This document shows positions 1 to 8,984 of a stretch of DNA of 64,000 bases, in pieces. Position numbers and translations under genes: made by a program. The first letter of the stretch is position 1. Every line of letters begins with the position of its first letter. Under the pieces are notes generated by a model that saw nothing but the letters and a program-made list of their open reading frames with translations, searched no databases and was not told the DNA's origin. This DNA comes from Bacteroidales bacterium (GTDB taxonomy: Bacteria; Bacteroidota; Bacteroidia; Bacteroidales; UBA932): assembly GCA_017479265.1 (NCBI GenBank), contig JAFVCK010000059.1:1-64000 (forward strand), written 5' to 3'.

Positions 1-213
1 AATTAAATCAAATTTTTATCACTTGTTCAGCACCGCAAGCAGGGCCTCATTGAAGTCCTCTCAAAGAATGATTTCAGCAGATGGCATCCTGCCTTTGGCT
101 GCCTGAATAATGCACCAAGTTATTTTTTAATGTTTACTATACACCTTATCTTTGATTAAAAACAAACGTACATTCAACACATTAAGTCCATGGGACAATC
201 CCGTTACCTTAAC
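1..213. other. AT-rich intergenic stretch, possible coding remnant
   Basis: No intact gene is visible. On the minus strand one frame from about 115 down to 25 reads a protein-like C-terminal tail (ending EALLAVLNK, stop) interrupted by one in-frame TGA. This could be the last ~30 codons of a decayed gene, but it is too short to identify. The rest is AT-rich sequence that follows the stop codon of the glycosyltransferase ending at 214. Confidence 0.25.
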
Positions 214-1302
214 TTAAAACAAGGAATGAATTTTGGTTGTCAACATAGTCACATCATCTATATATTCGCCCTCTTGAAGTAGGGCGTTCCTCTGGGATAT
301 TTCAATGACCTCTTCTAAATCAATTTGTTTAATGAAAGAGGAAATTTCATGTTGATTTTGTCCGTCAAGAACAAATCCGCATTGCAACTCCTTTACTCTA
401 TCTGCCAGATAGGTGCCGTCTGAGACAACAATTGGTTTGCAAAAGCACAATGACTCATATAGCTTATTCGGTTCTAAAATACGTTCATTCTGTGATGCAA
501 TGTCATAACAGGCAATGACAATATCAACATTTTTATAGATTGAAACCAAATCGCCCGGGCTCTTAAACAATCCATGATACTCAATATTTTCATAGGTTTT
601 GACTAATTCCTCCACCTTTTCCAATGTTTCCGCCTTGGCCCCTCCATAAAAATGGAACTCGTGTTGAGGAAACTCTTTGCCCACTACCTCTGCAAATTTA
701 AACACAGTATTATATCTGATTGCGCCAATGAAAGCAAATCTAAATCTATTTTCTGTCAGGGCTAATGGAGTTCTATTCGTTCCTTTAAGAAGTGCACTTA
801 CTCGGTTGGGCTGTAAAACAATCTTATCACCATCAGCTTTCAAATATTTCTTAAAACCTCCCGAAGTCATAACGGTTAACAGAGAATGATCAATAATCCT
901 TCTATCCAAAGCCTTTAAAAGGAAAATCAATTTCTCGTAACGGGGATAAGCGTAAGGTATATCAGATATCTCATAAATGTACCTTACCCCTTTACTTGCA
1001 AACAGAGCAGCAGATAACATGCCAAAGCAATAATATACGCAGTCATTTCCATTTTCCGTAATAATGTTTTTTACATCCTTACGCATTGTACGGAGATTGT
1101 CAAAAACTTTGCCATTGTCCATCTCCCCCAATGTGTGAACCGGAACATATTCAGGAAACGTATTAACGTCATATATCCCCCTATGATACCCATACACTAC
1201 GCAATTGTAACCAGAATCACAAATTGACACCACTCTTTTTATGCATCTTGGCTGTGATAAACTGGGCACAATAAATACTATTGTTGCAGGTGAAGTTTTC
1301 AT
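214..1302 (-). CDS. Family 4-type glycosyltransferase
   Basis: A 362-residue cytoplasmic glycosyltransferase that would add one sugar to the lipid-linked repeat unit of a surface polysaccharide. The C-terminal half looks like a GT-B nucleotide-sugar domain: [13 protein letters not shown] near residue 190, then [19 protein letters not shown] near 280, which resembles the GT4 donor-binding segment. The start is well fixed: ATG at 1302 is preceded by a complete AGGAGG (1311-1316), unusually strong for this phylum. It is the last gene of the minus-strand cluster, and its start lies inside the last codons of the acyltransferase reading frame upstream (ATGA overlap in the present reading). Donor and acceptor sugars cannot be read from the sequence. 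Confidence 0.82.
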   Translation of the reverse strand: MKTSPATIVFIVPSLSQPRCIKRVVSICDSGYNCVVYGYHRGIYDVNTFPEYVPVHTLGEMDNGKVFDNLRTMRKDVKNIITENGNDCVYYCFGMLSAALFASKGVRYIYEISDIPYAYPRYEKLIFLLKALDRRIIDHSLLTVMTSGGFKKYLKADGDKIVLQPNRVSALLKGTNRTPLALTENRFRFAFIGAIRYNTVFKFAEVVGKEFPQHEFHFYGGAKAETLEKVEELVKTYENIEYHGLFKSPGDLVSIYKNVDIVIACYDIASQNERILEPNKLYESLCFCKPIVVSDGTYLADRVKELQCGFVLDGQNQHEISSFIKQIDLEEVIEISQRNALLQEGEYIDDVTMLTTKIHSLF

Positions 1303-2048
1303 GCGGCAATCCTCCTTTCGAAAAGATCAAAGTCGCACGAAAACACAAATACATAACCGGATGATTTACAATGAATTACCCCCCCCCACGTTGCTATCGG
1401 GAAGAATCTATTTATATCCTCCAGCGTCGGATTCTGAATATGGAAAAGGTCTATCCGCTTGGTGATCTCCTCATCGGGAAGGTTCCACCATTGGATTTCT
1501 TCGAGGCGGTCGATAACCTCCTGAGGATACTTATACTTAATGACCTTGGCTGGCACTCCGCCTACAATAGCGTATGGCGGAACATCCTTGGTCACTACTG
1601 CACCAGTAGCCACAATAGCTCCATCTCCAATTGTAACACCGTCCATTACAACAACACGACGGCCAATCCAGACATCGTTGCCGATGGTTATTTTCTTTTG
1701 CTCCACAAAACCCTCAGGATACTTCACCCAGTCATCGTGCCAGCCCCAGTTACCTTTCTTATAAAAGATAGAGTGATAGGTCAAGGTGTTCATCGGGTGC
1801 TGACCAACGCCTGCAACACAATCGGCCGAGAACACAGAATAGTTTCCCATCTCTACATTCGTTATCTGACAGTTCTTGCCGATTCGCGAATATTTCCCCA
1901 CCTTGACCTTATTCAGTTTTGCCCCTTGCAAGATATGCGTATAGGGTGTAAAACTGGACCGGCTGTCCCACAAGGAGAACAAGGACACGTGTTTATACTT
2001 CAGTTTCTTCGGTGACAGAACCGACCCCAAATATGATTTAAATCCCAT
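1299..2048 (-). CDS. Hexapeptide-repeat O-acetyltransferase (CatB/VatD-like), G9 tract near the end
   Basis: A 249-residue left-handed beta-helix acyltransferase, likely using acetyl-CoA to acetylate a sugar of the polysaccharide. Hexapeptide repeats run from about 45 to 175 ([20 protein letters not shown], then [20 protein letters not shown]), followed by the [13 protein letters not shown] tail typical of the xenobiotic/CatB class. Family members usually end soon after this. Here a G9 tract (1379-1387) lies at residue ~222, and the last 26 residues after it look unrelated and run through the next gene's ribosome binding site. With 8 or 10 G the protein would stop at 223 or 227 residues, so the tail probably reflects tract length rather than a real domain. 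Confidence 0.85.
   Translation of the reverse strand: MGFKSYLGSVLSPKKLKYKHVSLFSLWDSRSSFTPYTHILQGAKLNKVKVGKYSRIGKNCQITNVEMGNYSVFSADCVAGVGQHPMNTLTYHSIFYKKGNWGWHDDWVKYPEGFVEQKKITIGNDVWIGRRVVVMDGVTIGDGAIVATGAVVTKDVPPYAIVGGVPAKVIKYKYPQEVIDRLEEIQWWNLPDEEITKRIDLFHIQNPTLEDINRFFPIATWGGVIHCKSSGYVFVFSCDFDLFERRIAA
1379..1387 (-). repeat. G9 homopolymer tract in an acyltransferase gene
   Basis: Nine consecutive C on the plus strand (G on the coding strand) near the 3' end of the hexapeptide acyltransferase. Nine G let translation run 26 further codons to an ATGA overlap with the next glycosyltransferase. Eight or ten G give an early stop 60-75 nt upstream of it. Such tracts are prone to slipped-strand change. 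Confidence 0.8.
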
Positions 2049-2053
2049 AAGTC

Positions 2054-3163
2054 TTATTGATTATTAATTGCTTTTTTGATTGTTTCTATCTGCACATGAG
2101 GATTATACTTCTCATCGATAACCTTGTAGCAAGCCTTTCGCACTGCTTCTCGGTCGTCACAAGTATCACTCCACTGCTTTATAGCCCTGGCTAAGTCCTC
2201 AATATCATTCTCTTTAAAAAATGCGCCTGTATTGCCCGGTTCGATAGCCTCAAACTCCGGCATCTGCTTGGGGAAGCTGTTGTGACTGATAACGGGACAT
2301 CCGAAGGTCATCGCATGCATCGCAGTCAGCCCCACATTGCCCGGTGACACACATAGGTCGGCATTGTATAGGAACTCGGCTATCTTCTTTTCATCATACA
2401 ACGCACCATAGAACCATACCGAATCCTGAAGTCCAAGTTCGGTGGTTAAACTCTCCAACTGTTCCCTCACAACGCCATCGCCAATGAAGGTCACATTATA
2501 ACTCACACCATCATCTTTCAATAGCTTCACTGCCTTCAGAATCTGATCCAGTTTCTTCACAGCTGTAAGACGACCAATGAAAACGATGTTGTTGTTATCG
2601 TTTTTGAAATGTTCCTGATATAGAGCGGATGGCTGTATGGCGTTTCGTATAGGAAGCTGTTCATCATAGCTCAATGAGTTATAGATAGTGAACATTTTCT
2701 CTGAAGGTATTCCCCACTTCTCAAGAATACCCTTTGCATAGTTGCCATACAGGAAAACTCCCTTCGCCAGTTTCTTGCTTTTTAGGGCAATCCACTTCTT
2801 GAAGCCAGTCTCGTCGCCATAGGCGCCATGCGTCCAAAGGTATATATTTTTCTTCTTTCGTCTGGCGCGTAGCAGGAGCATCCACGTTGACAAGCAGTAA
2901 TAGTCGCCCGGAGTGATGATATCCGTATATTCACTCTGCAGCAATTTCATCGCCCCTTTCTGCCAATAGAATGGGCCAATGCTCACATTATGAAATTCTC
3001 CCTTGAAGTGTTCAAACTCCTCGTACGGAATAGGTTTGATTTTTCCTGGTCGAGAATCTCCAAAATAAAAATCACACGGCAGTTCCCTGTCCATCAATAG
3101 CCAGATAGTCTTTCTGTAATGGATGGTACTGCGGTTAAAAAAACAAATCCTGTGGCTTTGCAT
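2054..3163 (-). CDS. Glycosyltransferase family 4
   Basis: A 369-residue GT-B glycosyltransferase of the GT4 (Glycos_transf_1) family. The donor domain begins near residue 195 with [19 protein letters not shown], followed by [34 protein letters not shown] and [20 protein letters not shown], then a conserved acidic [13 protein letters not shown] loop. No signal peptide or membrane segment is seen, so it acts on the cytoplasmic face. It lies 5 nt upstream of the acetyltransferase and 20 nt downstream of the GT2 gene, in one operon. The sugar transferred is unknown. Confidence 0.9.
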   Translation of the reverse strand: MQSHRICFFNRSTIHYRKTIWLLMDRELPCDFYFGDSRPGKIKPIPYEEFEHFKGEFHNVSIGPFYWQKGAMKLLQSEYTDIITPGDYYCLSTWMLLLRARRKKKNIYLWTHGAYGDETGFKKWIALKSKKLAKGVFLYGNYAKGILEKWGIPSEKMFTIYNSLSYDEQLPIRNAIQPSALYQEHFKNDNNNIVFIGRLTAVKKLDQILKAVKLLKDDGVSYNVTFIGDGVVREQLESLTTELGLQDSVWFYGALYDEKKIAEFLYNADLCVSPGNVGLTAMHAMTFGCPVISHNSFPKQMPEFEAIEPGNTGAFFKENDIEDLARAIKQWSDTCDDREAVRKACYKVIDEKYNPHVQIETIKKAINNQ

Positions 3164-3183
3164 AATATCTCTACTTTATTTTT

Positions 3184-4164
3184 CTATTTGTGCTTCTTCA
3201 CCCACGCCAAGAAATAAAACAGCGGAAGACTGAAGTTCATCAGACGGGCATTATCTTTCATGTGATACATATATCGTGTATCTAACGGGAGTAGATTACG
3301 AACATCAACTTCCTCCCTGAATTGCTTATACGTCAACTCCTTCGAGGCGGCAAACTCTTGAATGGTATTGGACAACAGTTGATACACGACATAGTCAAAA
3401 ATAGCCTTATGATCACGTGTGCCTCTAAGTGAACTCTTGACCTCAGCTACCGAACGCATCGTAATTACATGGCTTTTTGCCAACTTCGTGTAATCCACTC
3501 CATGCGACGCACTGCCCGCAATCTCATGAATGAGATACAATGGCAGGTTATAATACACGATAGACTGGGCATACACCTGCAGCTGTCCGAAGAAAATGGT
3601 ATCCTCTGCATTTCGGACCCCCGCTGGAAAAAACAAGTTATTATCAAGCAAGAACGCACGCCGACAAATCCCGCCTCCTGCATTGGTGCGGACATAATGG
3701 CGCTTATAAGCCTCAATGCCACTATATGGCTTATGCTCCTGAAGGGGCGGTTCTCCTTTCATCCACTCTCTGGTTCCGTTATTGCGTATCTGGCGCGTCA
3801 CCAGCATATCCATCGGCTCATGTTCAGCAAGGTATGCACACACTTTTGCCAGAGAGCCTCCGGTCAACTCGTCATCAACGTCAAGGAAAAGCACATATTC
3901 CCCCTTAGCCGCTCGAATACCCGCATTGCGGGCCACTGAGACACCTTCGTTCTCTTTGTCAATTAACGTTATATTTGAATAGCGTTCACAGTACCTCTTG
4001 AATATCTCTGCAGTCCTGTCTTTTGAGCCATCGTTGATAACGACCAACTCGAAATCTTCAAAGGTTGGCGCATCTTTATAGACGGAAGTCATACAGCGGT
4101 CTATGTACTTTTCTGCATTGTAAGCAGGAATAATGATTGACAACAACATATCCGCCTCTTTCAT
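3184..4164 (-). CDS. Glycosyltransferase family 2
   Basis: A 326-residue GT-A glycosyltransferase. It shows the family 2 opening LLSIIIPAYNAEKYIDRCM, the VVINDGSKDRT segment, and a DVDDE motif near residue 97 that would bind the metal and the nucleotide sugar. The C-terminal part is variable, as in family members that build O-antigen or capsule repeats. ATG at 4164 overlaps the stop of the upstream deacetylase by ATGA, which supports this start, although an internal ATG at 4149 directly before LLSIIIP is also possible. Substrate unknown. Confidence 0.9.
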   Translation of the reverse strand: MKEADMLLSIIIPAYNAEKYIDRCMTSVYKDAPTFEDFELVVINDGSKDRTAEIFKRYCERYSNITLIDKENEGVSVARNAGIRAAKGEYVLFLDVDDELTGGSLAKVCAYLAEHEPMDMLVTRQIRNNGTREWMKGEPPLQEHKPYSGIEAYKRHYVRTNAGGGICRRAFLLDNNLFFPAGVRNAEDTIFFGQLQVYAQSIVYYNLPLYLIHEIAGSASHGVDYTKLAKSHVITMRSVAEVKSSLRGTRDHKAIFDYVVYQLLSNTIQEFAASKELTYKQFREEVDVRNLLPLDTRYMYHMKDNARLMNFSLPLFYFLAWVKKHK

Positions 4165-5003
4165 ATCTGGTTATAGTTTATCAACTCAAAATCACCGCTC
4201 ATCCAACTCTGCTTATTCGTCAGTCTATCCGTTTCATTCTGGAACGGAGCATTGCCCGGATGGCACATCAGTTCAACAACCGAGGACTTACCGCCAAGAT
4301 GCAGAATACTCCGGAAAGAATAGAACTCACGGAAGGAATAGAAAGCATCCGCCAATACGTACTTCTTGTGCATCTGCCTGTTCCACTGCCAGCTTTTGTA
4401 CTTGACCACAAACAAATGCAAACGGCGGTATAGGATACTGCGTTTTTTTGTCTTGACGGCCCGGCTCTTGTCATAATGCACAGAAGCGGGTTGTTGCTTC
4501 GCACGAAGCATCACACGGATCGATGGGACAATCCGGCGACGGACTCTAAGAATATGATGTTTATCAAGCACCTTGCACAGCGTTTCCTGAAGTTCAGGAC
4601 GAGTATGTGCGTGTTCGTGACTGTCGCAATGAGAAGGCACGATCCCCACAGCCTCAACCCGACTGATCTGGGCATCCCATTCTTCAAATACGGCCTGTTT
4701 CAATTCTTCGTCCATTGGAACAACGAAAGCAGCCCCTTCGATAAAATTGCCTTTGGCATCCAGCATCCCGTGTTTCTGGAAAATCGCCGCATTTGTCAGG
4801 GGGGCAAATTCTATGATATTCAGATGAACCCCGACCGATATTTGCGGATATTGTTTGGCAATTTCAACACCTTCGTCGAAGAAAGGGCCGTTGGCCATCA
4901 ATGTACTGGATGTGATAACGCCAAGTTCGATGCACTGCCGAATTTGTTTGTTCTGCTCAGGCGACATGCCGAGGTCATCAGCATTGATAATCAGTTTTCT
5001 CAT
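4161..5003 (-). CDS. ChbG/YdjC-family carbohydrate deacetylase
   Basis: A 280-residue member of the YdjC/ChbG fold, metal-dependent deacetylases acting on N-acetylated oligosaccharides. The N-terminal KLIINADDLGMSPEQN motif (residues 3-18) carries the metal-binding aspartates. HLNI near 60 and SHCDSHEHAHTRPEL near 125 give the histidine ligands. Its position between glycosyltransferases suggests that it removes an acetyl group from an amino sugar of the repeat unit or of a lipid-linked intermediate, which is inference. It overlaps both neighbours by ATGA, so translational coupling is likely. Confidence 0.85.
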   Translation of the reverse strand: MRKLIINADDLGMSPEQNKQIRQCIELGVITSSTLMANGPFFDEGVEIAKQYPQISVGVHLNIIEFAPLTNAAIFQKHGMLDAKGNFIEGAAFVVPMDEELKQAVFEEWDAQISRVEAVGIVPSHCDSHEHAHTRPELQETLCKVLDKHHILRVRRRIVPSIRVMLRAKQQPASVHYDKSRAVKTKKRSILYRRLHLFVVKYKSWQWNRQMHKKYVLADAFYSFREFYSFRSILHLGGKSSVVELMCHPGNAPFQNETDRLTNKQSWMSGDFELINYNQI

Positions 5004-5587
5004 GCTTCTTCTTTGTTAAACCCAGGAATAGGCTCGTTTTGTTTGGTGGCCTTGTTATAGTAGTATCCTTCTTCAGGGAGATAGCGCATTACCTTACAGG
5101 GGCTGCCTGCGGCAAGACACCAGTCGGGAATGTCCTTCACCACAACAGAGCCGGCACCAATCACAGAGCCTTGGCCTATGGTCACGCCGGGGGTCACCAG
5201 TGAGCCTATGCCGATTGCCGCACCTTTTTTTATCAAAACCGGCCGGGGCTTCTGGGGGCATTCTTTATAACGACCGCCTTTATGATAGTCGTCCATCACA
5301 CGCCGATGTGCGAAGATTGCGGAGTGGCTGGTAATCCACACATCATCCTCAATGGTAATATACTTGGCGTAGTTCACATCAAGATACACATCTTGACCTA
5401 TGCGAACATTCTTGCCCATCTTCACGCCGCAGATACGCCAGCATAGATTCGGAAGGCCTAAAAACATGTGGCACCACGGCGACCGCCTAGCAATGTTCAG
5501 CAGCCACCATTTGAACATCATTACGATGTGCTCCCCGATATACAAGGGAAAGTTCTTTAACTTTCTAAAAAATACTTTTATAGTCAT
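5000..5587 (-). CDS. Hexapeptide-repeat acyltransferase (WcaF/CysE-type fold)
   Basis: A 195-residue left-handed beta-helix acyltransferase. Hexapeptide repeats begin at GVKMGKNVRIGQDVYLDV (about 50) and continue to GAAIGIGSLVTPGVTIGQG and SVIGAGSVVVKDIPDWCLAAG near 150-170, the usual end of the coil. An active-site-like histidine lies in IFAHRR. It is likely to acetylate a sugar hydroxyl or amine in the polysaccharide. The hydrophobic stretch near residues 15-30 is weak and may only be peripheral. It overlaps the deacetylase by ATGA, hinting at paired acetyl removal and addition. Confidence 0.83.
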   Translation of the reverse strand: MTIKVFFRKLKNFPLYIGEHIVMMFKWWLLNIARRSPWCHMFLGLPNLCWRICGVKMGKNVRIGQDVYLDVNYAKYITIEDDVWITSHSAIFAHRRVMDDYHKGGRYKECPQKPRPVLIKKGAAIGIGSLVTPGVTIGQGSVIGAGSVVVKDIPDWCLAAGSPCKVMRYLPEEGYYYNKATKQNEPIPGFNKEEA

Positions 5588-5610
5588 TGATTTCGTGATA
5601 AATAAAAACC

Positions 5611-6708
5611 CTACAAACTCTTTTCCAAAAAACCAATTGAATGCACTTTCTGCTCTTCATTAACCTTATCAATATAATAATAATCAGGTTCAGTCAAACA
5701 AATGTCTTCACCCGAGGATTGAATATTTGGCAGCTGATATGTGTTTTTTAGATCAAGTAGTCTTGACGTACGTTTTGCATCTTTATAATAGGCGAAAAAA
5801 GGTTTGTGAAACTTCATGGAAAAGACACAACCATGGAATGAGTCAGTGTAAACGAATTTTGCATTTGCTATCAGGTTCACCCATTCATCAGGAGAGGCGT
5901 TATACCTCACTTCATCAGCAAATTTCTCGACCTCCAATGATATATTCGGAATGATTGCAGCTATTACTTTCATCTTACCATATTTGGCGAAAATCTTGTC
6001 GAGGACATTTTTGTGGCCCTTTTCAATCTCGCTTCCCAAGATATAGGCAAAGACATAATCACCCTTCACAACTGCCGGGGAAGAGAATTCCTGAAAGCCG
6101 TACAGAAACGTGGGGTCTAAAACAAGTTCAGGGGATAGCCCTGAGGCTTTTTCTACCAGCCTTTTTGTTGTCTCATCCCTTGCGGATATTGAGTCAATGT
6201 GATGAAGGAGCTTATTCAGTTTCTTCTTACTATAGGATGGTATCTCGGTAATAACAGAACAGGGTGCATAAGTAATCCTCTTTCCCATGTACGGAGAGCC
6301 GAAATCAAAGAAATAAAAAAGATGTTTTCCTGTTAAATCATTCCAAACTTGGTCACTCCCCACAACAATTGCTTCATAGTTTTGGACATATTGTCCGATA
6401 GTGTTGACGGTTAATTGAGGAGAGTATTTGAGGTGTTTCTGTTTAAAGGAACTAAAAGCCGCAACATGATCCTTAGGCAATTCGCGGGTTGAAACAACAA
6501 CTTTTCCTGACTCTTTTTTTTGATGTACAAACTTTCTGAAAAGCCTGTCAACTTTTTGCCAAAAAGACTGGTTCCTAGCGGCATTATATCTGAAATCAAT
6601 TATTTCAACATCATGTCCTAAGTTTGACAATACATGGAATAATGCATAAGATTGCAATATCCCACCATAGTTTTTTCTATAAAATTGAGTTAATATACCA
6701 ACTTTCAT
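5611..6708 (-). CDS. Polysaccharide pyruvyl transferase family protein
   Basis: A 365-residue protein of the pyruvyl-transferase family (PF04230), which moves pyruvate from phosphoenolpyruvate onto sugar hydroxyls to make acidic ketals. It opens with VGILTQFYRKNYGGILQSYA, and continues with VVGSDQVWN near 120 and YTDSFHGCVFSMKFHKPFF near 285, all landmarks of the family. It is soluble and likely cytoplasmic. It follows the F420-dehydrogenase-like gene by 13 nt; these two families are often adjacent in Bacteroidales polysaccharide loci, where their joint role is not settled. Confidence 0.87.
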   Translation of the reverse strand: MKVGILTQFYRKNYGGILQSYALFHVLSNLGHDVEIIDFRYNAARNQSFWQKVDRLFRKFVHQKKESGKVVVSTRELPKDHVAAFSSFKQKHLKYSPQLTVNTIGQYVQNYEAIVVGSDQVWNDLTGKHLFYFFDFGSPYMGKRITYAPCSVITEIPSYSKKKLNKLLHHIDSISARDETTKRLVEKASGLSPELVLDPTFLYGFQEFSSPAVVKGDYVFAYILGSEIEKGHKNVLDKIFAKYGKMKVIAAIIPNISLEVEKFADEVRYNASPDEWVNLIANAKFVYTDSFHGCVFSMKFHKPFFAYYKDAKRTSRLLDLKNTYQLPNIQSSGEDICLTEPDYYYIDKVNEEQKVHSIGFLEKSL

Positions 6709-6721
6709 AGCAGACTGTTTT

Positions 6722-7942
6722 TTACTTGAATATTGCTTGAATTCTTTTGATTATGCGAATAATAAAAGATGGCTGCATTGAAGAAACGATACTCGGCACA
6801 CATTCAATGCCGTATTGATTGTATTTTTCCCAAAACTTTCCGACAGGATATCTTTCGCAGCTGTGACCAGCGAACATTCTGTTGTAATTAACATTCCTTT
6901 CAAGAGCCCGATAATCACAATCAAGTTCCTGAAAAGCAGAAACACCTTTATCTGAATTGAGATAAACCAGAGTTACACCTTTATTATCGTCAAAATCCGG
7001 GCAATGCTTCTTCATTGACCAAAAGTCCCCTAAAGATATATCAGCCTTGCTCTTTCCACCTTTAGAAGGACATTCGAAACAACTCGGTCTGAGACAAAGA
7101 TTGTTTAGAAAAGCCTTCATATAGAGGTTGTCCTTATGATATTCTCTTTTCTCTATTTTGGCTTTTACGGACGACAAACCGAATTTTCCGGCCTCCCGTT
7201 GGTCGGCCGAAAAACGGACGACAAAACCGTATTTTCGCCAGCCATTCTGTTTATCTCTAAACGAGATGCCCTCTATCGAGGGCGCATCGTTTAGAGATGA
7301 CAAAACCGTATTTTCGCCAGCCGCGGCTCCCTTCGGTCGCCGAATGGAGTCCAAATAATCCTCCCAAACTCTCGGACTAGGGACTCCGTGACATAATACT
7401 TCTATAGTAAGTAAACCCTCGTATTCTTTTCCAAGAAAGTTTTTAAGACCTGCAATCTGACAGGGCGTCCCGGAGTATAACACAGGACGTCCTTTCTTCA
7501 AAAAATCCTGCGTAATGGCAAAGGTATTTTCGGTACGGCTTTGCACATATTTACTTCCCATAAACAATCCCAAGTCACCTTTTGTTTCAATGTATGAATG
7601 AACAGCTTGCCACTTATCATCGAAACGGACACCAAAAACAACACCGCCCTGAACAAGAATGCTATTTGCAAGGAGGCAGTAAACCCCTCCCGACGAACTC
7701 TGATATCGTTCCGCTTCATTTTTGTTTTTAGCAGCATAAACACCTATTGGTTCGTGTTCAACCCCCTTGTTTAGAACGGGACACACAGATTCGCACAACC
7801 CGCATTGGATACAGGGATCTGTATCTGTCTCTGGGTATAAGAAACCCTGTTCGTCCTTAACCATCTTAATACATTGTTTTGGACATTTCTGCACACAGGC
7901 ACCACATCCGCAACAATCAGATTTTTTATTTATTTTTATCAT
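6722..7942 (-). CDS. Coenzyme F420 hydrogenase/dehydrogenase beta subunit-like protein
   Basis: A 406-residue iron-sulfur protein. The N terminus has two 4Fe-4S cysteine sets, CCGCGACVQKCPKQC (residues 10-24) and CIQCGLCESVCPV (43-55). The FrhB N- and C-terminal domains follow, with CHGVPSPRVW near 185 and RPSCFECPSKG near 285. In polysaccharide loci this family is linked to pyruvyl transferases; the true reaction is unknown and F420 itself is not expected in this phylum. Residues about 207-256 are encoded by repeated DNA (direct repeats around a palindrome), so this stretch may be an inserted segment kept in frame. Confidence 0.85.
   Translation of the reverse strand: MIKINKKSDCCGCGACVQKCPKQCIKMVKDEQGFLYPETDTDPCIQCGLCESVCPVLNKGVEHEPIGVYAAKNKNEAERYQSSSGGVYCLLANSILVQGGVVFGVRFDDKWQAVHSYIETKGDLGLFMGSKYVQSRTENTFAITQDFLKKGRPVLYSGTPCQIAGLKNFLGKEYEGLLTIEVLCHGVPSPRVWEDYLDSIRRPKGAAAGENTVLSSLNDAPSIEGISFRDKQNGWRKYGFVVRFSADQREAGKFGLSSVKAKIEKREYHKDNLYMKAFLNNLCLRPSCFECPSKGGKSKADISLGDFWSMKKHCPDFDDNKGVTLVYLNSDKGVSAFQELDCDYRALERNVNYNRMFAGHSCERYPVGKFWEKYNQYGIECVPSIVSSMQPSFIIRIIKRIQAIFK
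7173..7322. repeat. Palindrome flanked by direct repeats inside a coding gene
   Basis: A 24-bp sequence occurs exactly twice (7220-7243 and 7299-7322), and a diverged third copy lies at 7173-7193. Between the exact copies is a 44-bp near-perfect palindrome (7254-7297; arms of 20 with three central mismatches and a TATC loop). All of it is translated in frame as part of the F420-dehydrogenase-like protein. Confidence 0.75.
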
Positions 7943-7986
7943 GATATGATTATTGTTTCACATTTGAGCGAGATCTCTCTTTCTGT

Positions 7987-8559
7987 TCAAAACCCTAAGT
8001 ACTTATCCACTTTTACAGGAAGTACCCGTCTTAAAACGAATACGCCTACTATATCAATCGCAGCAATCAGCAGAAATCTAAAGAACCAGGGCGAATTACT
8101 ATACAGTCCTACTCTTCCGGCTAGAAGAATAACAAGAGTATGTGAAAGATATACGACAAATGACACTTCCCCAATCTTCGACATCCATTTTTTTATACGA
8201 CCGTTTCGTGAATTATACTTATTCTCAACCTTAGTTGAAAAGAGTAATAACACCATTAGCAACGAAAAAACAAAAGATGATGGCTTTATACCCTGACCTA
8301 CTCCGTGAAAAGAGCAGAGATAACGAGCTTCAATTACTTGTATAACAAGTGATATGCAAAGACCCACTATAATCCATCTTACCGGATAATCCCGTTCCCC
8401 CTTTGATAAATATACTCCGAGGACGAAAAAAACGAGCCACAGAGGAAAAGGAGCTGCGTAAACTGTCATAGGCAAGCTAATAGCATTTATAGCCCTTATA
8501 TAATTTAACAGGGCCACTAACAACAGACTTATTATAAGCGAAGTTATTACCCCCCCCAT
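7987..8559 (-). CDS. C-terminal half of a frame-split membrane O-acyltransferase
   Basis: A 190-codon open frame coding the second half of an acyltransferase-3 family protein (the OatA/WecH-like class that moves acetyl groups across the membrane onto sugars). It shows about five hydrophobic segments, including LPMTVYAAPFPLWLVFFVLG, VIQVIEARYLC, SFVFSLLMVLLLF and SFVVYLSHTLVILL, matching the C-terminal membrane helices of the family. It continues directly from the frame ending at 8547, displaced by one base at the G8 tract. The ATG at 8559 is inside the tract and is probably not a natural start. One more G would join both parts into about 332 residues, a normal family length. Confidence 0.75.
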   Translation of the reverse strand: MGGVITSLIISLLLVALLNYIRAINAISLPMTVYAAPFPLWLVFFVLGVYLSKGERDYPVRWIIVGLCISLVIQVIEARYLCSFHGVGQGIKPSSFVFSLLMVLLLFSTKVENKYNSRNGRIKKWMSKIGEVSFVVYLSHTLVILLAGRVGLYSNSPWFFRFLLIAAIDIVGVFVLRRVLPVKVDKYLGF

Positions 8560-8984
8560 TTGTTTACAACTTGCTGAATTACAGGCAGTAATAAATACAA
8601 CTGAATTATTAAAAGCACAAAGTAGTAGATTGTAAACCCACAGAACAAGAACATAACGATTCCTGTAATCAAAGATCTATCGTTAATTATGTGCAATACC
8701 AGCCAAGGAACAGACCAAACCAAACACGGCAAGTAAACACGTAGAATCTGTTTCTTATAAAAACTGGTAATCTCACCTGAAGTGGAAAGAGATTTCTTGG
8801 CCAAAAAGAACCCTGAACAAGCAAGAAATAAAGGGACAGCACAGTTAAGCACTTGTCTAATTATTGTACCTAGATATTCAGTGATGCTTCCAAACCCTAA
8901 ACCGACAGATGTATGAATCCCGATGACCATCAAAATGGCAACACCTTTTATAAAGTCGAAGTATGAGTTTCTGTACTTTATCAT
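8547..8984 (-). CDS. N-terminal half of a frame-split membrane O-acyltransferase
   Basis: A 145-codon frame with the family's N-terminal signature YFDFIKGVAILMVIGIHT; the histidine is the conserved catalytic or acyl-carrying residue in acyltransferase-3 proteins. FLACSGFFLAKKS and PCLVWSVPWLVLHI follow. It stops at TAA just after a run of eight G (8550-8557), and the remainder of the protein lies in the next frame (7987-8559). Its start overlaps the flippase stop by ATGA. It is either a phase-off allele of a switchable O-acetyltransferase or a sequencing slip; the intact sequence on both sides argues against old decay. Confidence 0.8.
   Translation of the reverse strand: MIKYRNSYFDFIKGVAILMVIGIHTSVGLGFGSITEYLGTIIRQVLNCAVPLFLACSGFFLAKKSLSTSGEITSFYKKQILRVYLPCLVWSVPWLVLHIINDRSLITGIVMFLFCGFTIYYFVLLIIQLYLLLPVIQQVVNKWGG
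8550..8557 (-). repeat. G8 tract, candidate phase-variation switch
   Basis: Eight G on the coding strand at the junction of the two acyltransferase frames. The upstream frame reads TGG GGG GGG TAA. With nine G it would read on as TGG GGG GGG GTA ATA into the downstream half. The present length is therefore the off state. Confidence 0.82.
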
